Program-made: the position numbers and the translations under genes
The notes under the pieces: generated by a model
Databases searched by the model: none
What the model saw: only the letters and a program-made list of their open reading frames with translations
What the model was told of the DNA's origin: nothing
DNA from: DASUHT01 sp051955775
Lineage (GTDB): Bacteria > Actinomycetota > Thermoleophilia > Gaiellales > JAICJC01
DNA: 8,251 nucleotides
NCBI GenBank assembly: GCA_051955775.1
Contig: JBQCGJ010000392.1
Coordinates: 1 to 8,251, forward strand
Reading direction: 5' to 3'
In this document: piece by piece, positions 5,506 through 8,251 of the stretch
How positions within the stretch are numbered: the stretch's first letter is position 1
Layout: each line of letters opens with the position of its first letter

Positions 5506-6934
5506 AGTGGAGCTGTCCGTCGGGGCCGGCCATGATCAGCCCCATGACCGCCTTCAGCCGCTCCAGGCGGTCGCGGTCGGCGGCCAGCTGATACGTGCCG
5601 GTGCGCGGCGGAACGAGCGTCTTGTGGTTGTCGAAGTAGGTTTGCGCGTAGGCCTCCAGCCGGGCCCGCGTGGCCGTGCTGATCCATGGATGTCCGAGCA
5701 GCTCGAGCGCGGTGTCGACGACCTCGGCGGGGGTCTGCTCGCCCGGTGGCGGCGGGTCGGCGAGGACGTGGTTCATGGTCGTCCACCGGGCGCGCACCGT
5801 GTTCGAGTCGAGCCAGGCCTCGTTCTGCGGCCAGCCAGCCACGCTGGGCGGGGAGAACAGCATCTGGCCCATCTGGTCGCACAGCCCGGCCCAGGAGCTG
5901 GTGATCGTCTGCCCGGTCATCCGCAGCGCGCCGGCCAGGTACACGATGGGCGGCTTGACCAGCCGTGGGTTGTCCAGGTCGGCGTAGAAGTCCGGGTGCC
6001 GCAGGATCACCCGCAGCAACGGCTTCAGCTGGAACCCGGAGGCCCGGTAGTTGGCCACCATCATCCGCATCGCGTCCGCCGGGGGCGGCGTCGGCACGAA
6101 GTACGACCACAGCTTCCAGGCCAGGAACGGCGCGTGGTTCGGATGGTGCAGGACGAGTGACACGACGTCGCGGTAGTTCCACCGGCCGCGCCTGCCGAAG
6201 ATCGTCTTGAGGCCCGTGTCGTGCCACGTCGGGTCGTATCGCACGGGGTTTTCCTGCTGGACGAGCGTGCCCGACTGGATCAGCTTCCAGTCGTACCGCC
6301 AGCCGGTCAGCGCCCGCGCGGCGGCGTGCACGTCGGCCTGCGAATACACGTGGCTGCGGCGCCACAGTCCGTGGGTCAGCGTCTCCAGGTCGGGGTCGAG
6401 GCCGAGGCAGAACAGCTCCATCAGCTCCCGGCCATAGTTCTCGTTGGGCGCCCTGCGATTGGACTCCCCGCCGTTCAGCCACAGCAGCATGGCCGGGTCG
6501 TAGGTGATCTCGAGCATCAGGTCGGCAAAGCTGCCCATCGCGTGCCGCCGCAGGAGGCTGTTCTGGCGCAGCATGTGGCGGGGATTCCCGACCCCTCGTA
6601 TCGATGTGGCGAGGTGGTCGTGCAGATTGAGCGTCATCCGCTCCTGGAGCTGGTTTCGGCTCCGCACCATGCGATCCAGCCACCACAGCTGGTTGTCGCC
6701 CCAGATGTTGATGGGGTCGAGCGGTGTGCCGTCGCTGTGCCGCGGCGCCTCACCCACCAGCACACCGCTCGTGGCCGGCGTCAGCAGCCGCTCGATCGCG
6801 CCCTTCAGCCCGAGCGCCTGGTAGGGGTCGACCTGGGCGGGAGACCCGCTGAACCCCGCCCTCCACAGAAGGCGCGTGAAATGCGCGCGAGTCGGCTGGC
6901 TCGGGAGGGAGGGGTACGTGTAGGTGACGGCCAC
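5504..6934 (-). CDS. DUF1800 domain-containing protein
   Basis: This is a 476-aa protein of DUF1800 (PF08811), a family of unknown biochemical function that is repeatedly found next to DUF1501. Recognisable blocks are HFTRLLWRAGFSG (18-30), ERMTLNLHDHLAT (98-110), APNENYGRELMELFCLG (162-178), VHAAARALTGW (202-212), WHDTGLKTIFG (238-248) and FSPPSVAGWPQNEAWLD (360-376). Length fits the family. A segment of about 20 residues (179-199, with HGLWRRSHVYSQ) separates the ELMELFCLG and ALTGW blocks and looks longer than usual. No signal peptide or membrane segment is visible, unlike its partner. The start is GTG 6934. It is the only conventional start codon in frame between an upstream TAG at about 6985 and the protein core, but no ribosome site is seen at a normal distance. 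It is the first gene of a two-gene operon with DUF1501. Confidence 0.92.
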   Translation of the reverse strand: MAVTYTYPSLPSQPTRAHFTRLLWRAGFSGSPAQVDPYQALGLKGAIERLLTPATSGVLVGEAPRHSDGTPLDPINIWGDNQLWWLDRMVRSRNQLQERMTLNLHDHLATSIRGVGNPRHMLRQNSLLRRHAMGSFADLMLEITYDPAMLLWLNGGESNRRAPNENYGRELMELFCLGLDPDLETLTHGLWRRSHVYSQADVHAAARALTGWRYDWKLIQSGTLVQQENPVRYDPTWHDTGLKTIFGRRGRWNYRDVVSLVLHHPNHAPFLAWKLWSYFVPTPPPADAMRMMVANYRASGFQLKPLLRVILRHPDFYADLDNPRLVKPPIVYLAGALRMTGQTITSSWAGLCDQMGQMLFSPPSVAGWPQNEAWLDSNTVRARWTTMNHVLADPPPPGEQTPAEVVDTALELLGHPWISTATRARLEAYAQTYFDNHKTLVPPRTGTYQLAADRDRLERLKAVMGLIMAGPDGQLH

Positions 6935-7050
6935 GGTGAAGGCGATGAGACGGCCGCAGCGCGGCGCCGGTGATTCCCCCTCCTAATCGGCCGCCGTGCG
7001 CAGAAAAGAATCCCCTTTTGCGCGGGCCGCCGGCGGACGATGTTGAACCG
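6935..7050. promoter_or_regulatory. Divergent intergenic region between DUF1800 and cupredoxin genes
   Basis: This 116-nt region must hold the start signals of both divergent genes, but no convincing -35/-10 pair was found on either strand. It contains an imperfect inverted repeat: GCGCA (6998-7002) plus AAAG (7005-7008) against CTTTTGCGC (7015-7023), with a 2-nt bulge and 6-nt loop. This is the only A/T-rich patch and a plausible protein-binding or promoter element. A perfect AGGAGG on the minus strand (6984-6979) has no start codon at a usable distance. Confidence 0.3.
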
Positions 7051-7440
7051 ATGAAGCCGTCTCGCATCGCCGTCCTGGTCGCCCTCGGCGCGCTCGCCTG
7101 CGGCGTGGCGCTGGTCCGCCCAAGCGCCCAGGCTGCGACCCCGCGCCCGGTCGTCGTGGGCGCCTCGCTGCGCGAGTGGGCGCTGTTCCTGGGACGCACC
7201 TCCGTCCCGCACGGATGGGTCACCTTCAGCGTGTCCAACTACGGCGCCGACGACCACAGCCTGGTCGTGCAGCGGGTTCACGGGCGCGTGATCGGGCGCA
7301 CCGCGCTTCTGCAGGGCATGCGCAGCAACATGCCCACGGTGGTCCGCCTGAAGCTGAAGCTGGCCGCGGGCAGGTACGCCGTGTACTGCGGCGTGCCAGG
7401 GCACCGCGCGCTGATGCACGGCACCCTGACCGTGCGCTAG
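7051..7440 (+). CDS. Small secreted cupredoxin (azurin-like copper site)
   Basis: This is a 129-aa protein with a Sec signal peptide (MKPSRIAVLVALGAL..., cleavage expected after PSAQA, residue 28), leaving a mature domain of about 100 residues. The domain looks like a blue copper (type 1) cupredoxin, an electron-transfer fold. VTFSVSNYGADDHSLVV (57-73) supplies His69 after the usual V-x-N-x-G strand. YAVYCGVPGHRALMHGTLTV (109-128) supplies Cys113, His118 and Met122. The C-x4-H-x3-M spacing is that of azurin, and Y-C-x-x-P-G-H-x-A-x-M resembles azurin closely. All four expected copper ligands are present. The ATG at 7051 is preferred; an in-frame GTG at 6970 would place a poor leader before the signal. 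The ribosome site is weak (GGCGGA at 7032-7037). It is transcribed away from the DUF1800/DUF1501 operon. The redox partner is unknown. Confidence 0.85.
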   Translation: MKPSRIAVLVALGALACGVALVRPSAQAATPRPVVVGASLREWALFLGRTSVPHGWVTFSVSNYGADDHSLVVQRVHGRVIGRTALLQGMRSNMPTVVRLKLKLAAGRYAVYCGVPGHRALMHGTLTVR

Positions 7441-7612
7441 TCAGTCACGCGTCGCAGTACAGCCGCAGGACGGCGATCATCATCCGTGACCGCACCGTTC
7501 TCGGCCCGGAAAACGACGGTCGTTCAGGCCGGCCTCCGGCTACCCTGAGCGCATCATCATTCTCGTTGCCGGGGTAAGCGCTGCGCTGGTCACCAACTGG
7601 GGGCAGCGGGAG
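7441..7612. other. Intergenic stretch upstream of the terminal gene, with palindromes and a -10-like element
   Basis: No intrinsic terminator for the cupredoxin gene is evident. The stretch holds a perfect inverted repeat AACGAC-G-GTCGTT (7512-7524) and, two bases on, a 10-bp palindrome AGGCCGGCCT (7526-7535). These are followed by TACCCT (7541-7546), a T-A-n-n-n-T -10-like hexamer. Six bases after it the codons ATC ATC ATT begin, in frame with the next gene. No clear -35 is present. The arrangement resembles a promoter with operator for a leaderless transcript, but this is inference. Confidence 0.3.
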
Positions 7613-8251
7613 GTGTGGACGCAGCGACGCTGCCCGTCCGGTGTGTGCCAGATACGGGCCGCGCGAGCCCGCTTCCGGGCCGTCGGGCGCTGGCAGACGG
7701 TGAGGGGAAACGGGCTGTACGCCTCGCTGGACGTGGAACCGAGCCCGCGCACGCTGATCCAGATCGGATTCGATCTGGAGGGAGTGGGCACGCGGGGTGT
7801 GGACAACTGCGGCGCCGGTGGGAACTCGCTGCGCATCAGCGCCGAGTGGGAGGTCGCCGGCAGATACCGCTGCGACTGGGGCCCGGCCGTCGCTCCCGGG
7901 CAGGCACACGAGCTGGGCGTGGCGCGGTGTGCGCGCAGCGGTGACTGGTGCGCGTTCGTGGACGGGAAGCTGTTCGGGCGCCCGCACCGGCTGGGCCCGA
8001 ACACCGCGCACGACATGTACGTCGGTGTCGAGCAGTACGTGGACACGACCAGCTCGCGCTTCGACGTCGAGATCGCCGGCCTTCAGGTCGCGCAGGGCGG
8101 CCGGCCCGCGCGGGGATGGGCCGCGGTGTCCGATGCCGACACCTGCACGGTGAACAGCCTGGGGAACTTCGAGGTGTCTCCCATCACGGACGGCGTGTTC
8201 AGCGTGCTCCCGGCCGTCGTCGGCGAGCCGCGGGCCGGCGGCTGCTACTGA
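7613..8251 (+). CDS. Cysteine-rich protein of unknown function, probably secreted
   Basis: I do not recognise this 212-aa protein (numbering from the GTG at 7613). It has eight cysteines (an even number, mostly spaced across the protein), no Lys-rich or DNA-binding features, and alternating strand-like segments such as GLYASLDVEP, TLIQIGFDLEGV, NSLRISAEWEV, CAFVDGKLFG and RFDVEIAGLQV. This suggests a disulfide-bonded beta-sandwich, possibly of the concanavalin-like lectin/LamG type, outside the cell. That is inference from pattern only. The first conventional in-frame start is the GTG at 7613, but GGAGG lies directly against it with no spacing. The frame stays open upstream to the stop at 7487-7489 and encodes a hydrophobic stretch, IIILVAGVSAALVT (7553-7594), that would make a good signal peptide. 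No ATG, GTG or TTG precedes it. The gene ends with TGA on the last base of the window. Confidence 0.65.
   Translation: MWTQRRCPSGVCQIRAARARFRAVGRWQTVRGNGLYASLDVEPSPRTLIQIGFDLEGVGTRGVDNCGAGGNSLRISAEWEVAGRYRCDWGPAVAPGQAHELGVARCARSGDWCAFVDGKLFGRPHRLGPNTAHDMYVGVEQYVDTTSSRFDVEIAGLQVAQGGRPARGWAAVSDADTCTVNSLGNFEVSPITDGVFSVLPAVVGEPRAGGCY

Noticed and set aside
4317..5591. Long plus-strand open frame (424 codons) antisense to DUF1501.
   Set aside because: The translation is Arg/Gly/Val/His-rich with no domain pattern, as expected for the antisense of GC-rich coding DNA; the minus-strand gene has clear family motifs.
4086..6686. A single very long minus-strand frame (about 866 codons) covering the DUF1501 gene and most of the DUF1800 region.
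   Set aside because: Upstream of about 5501 its translation is low-complexity Arg/Pro/Ala sequence in the wrong frame of the well-supported DUF1800 gene. The open frame comes from GC richness and lack of stop codons, not a fusion protein.
6979..6984. Perfect AGGAGG on the minus strand as ribosome site of the DUF1800 gene.
   Set aside because: It is about 44 nt before the GTG at 6934, and no in-frame conventional start lies 5-10 nt after it.

Overview
The window is uniformly GC-rich. Its genes have strongly G/C-biased third codon positions, GTG is used as a start codon, and promoters carry TAnnnT-type -10 elements. With the gene families present (a NlpC/P60 hydrolase carrying three peptidoglycan-binding repeats, a Tat-exported DUF1501 protein paired with DUF1800, a GQDP-type uracil-DNA glycosylase-like protein), this suggests a high-GC actinobacterium, possibly Thermoleophilia/Solirubrobacterales. 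The placement is inferred from sequence style; there is no rRNA or other taxonomic marker here.

Layout. Bases 1-226 (+) are the 3' end of a metal ABC transporter substrate-binding protein (ZnuA/TroA type). It converges, with a 6-nt gap, on a two-gene minus-strand operon read from right to left: an amidohydrolase (2655-1072) followed by a uracil-DNA glycosylase-family protein (1057-233). The amidohydrolase has a convincing sigma70-type promoter (TTGACA, 17 nt, TAGGGT), and a strong GGAGGT ribosome site lies in the 14-nt gap before the second gene. Next comes a secreted cell-wall hydrolase gene (3917-2748, minus). Upstream of it is an unusually structured, less GC-rich non-coding stretch (3942-4085) with a direct repeat and several ACGTGA elements.

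Further right, a tightly coupled minus-strand pair encodes DUF1800 (6934-5504) and DUF1501 (5495-4086). DUF1501 carries a twin-arginine export signal, while DUF1800 has no visible signal. Divergent from this pair is a small secreted azurin-like cupredoxin (7051-7440, +). The window ends with a cysteine-rich unknown protein (7613-8251, +) whose reading frame is open upstream into a hydrophobic segment but lacks a conventional start codon there.

At least five of the eight genes encode exported or cell-envelope proteins: metal uptake, wall turnover, the DUF1501 protein, the cupredoxin and probably the terminal protein. The amidohydrolase/glycosylase pair is the intracellular exception. No mobile elements, CRISPR arrays, tRNAs or rRNAs were seen. 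No proven novel system is present. The points most worth a second look are the Arg in place of the third catalytic residue of the NlpC/P60 enzyme, the possible Tat co-export of DUF1800 with DUF1501, the repeat cluster at 3950-4026 and the missing start codon of the last gene.
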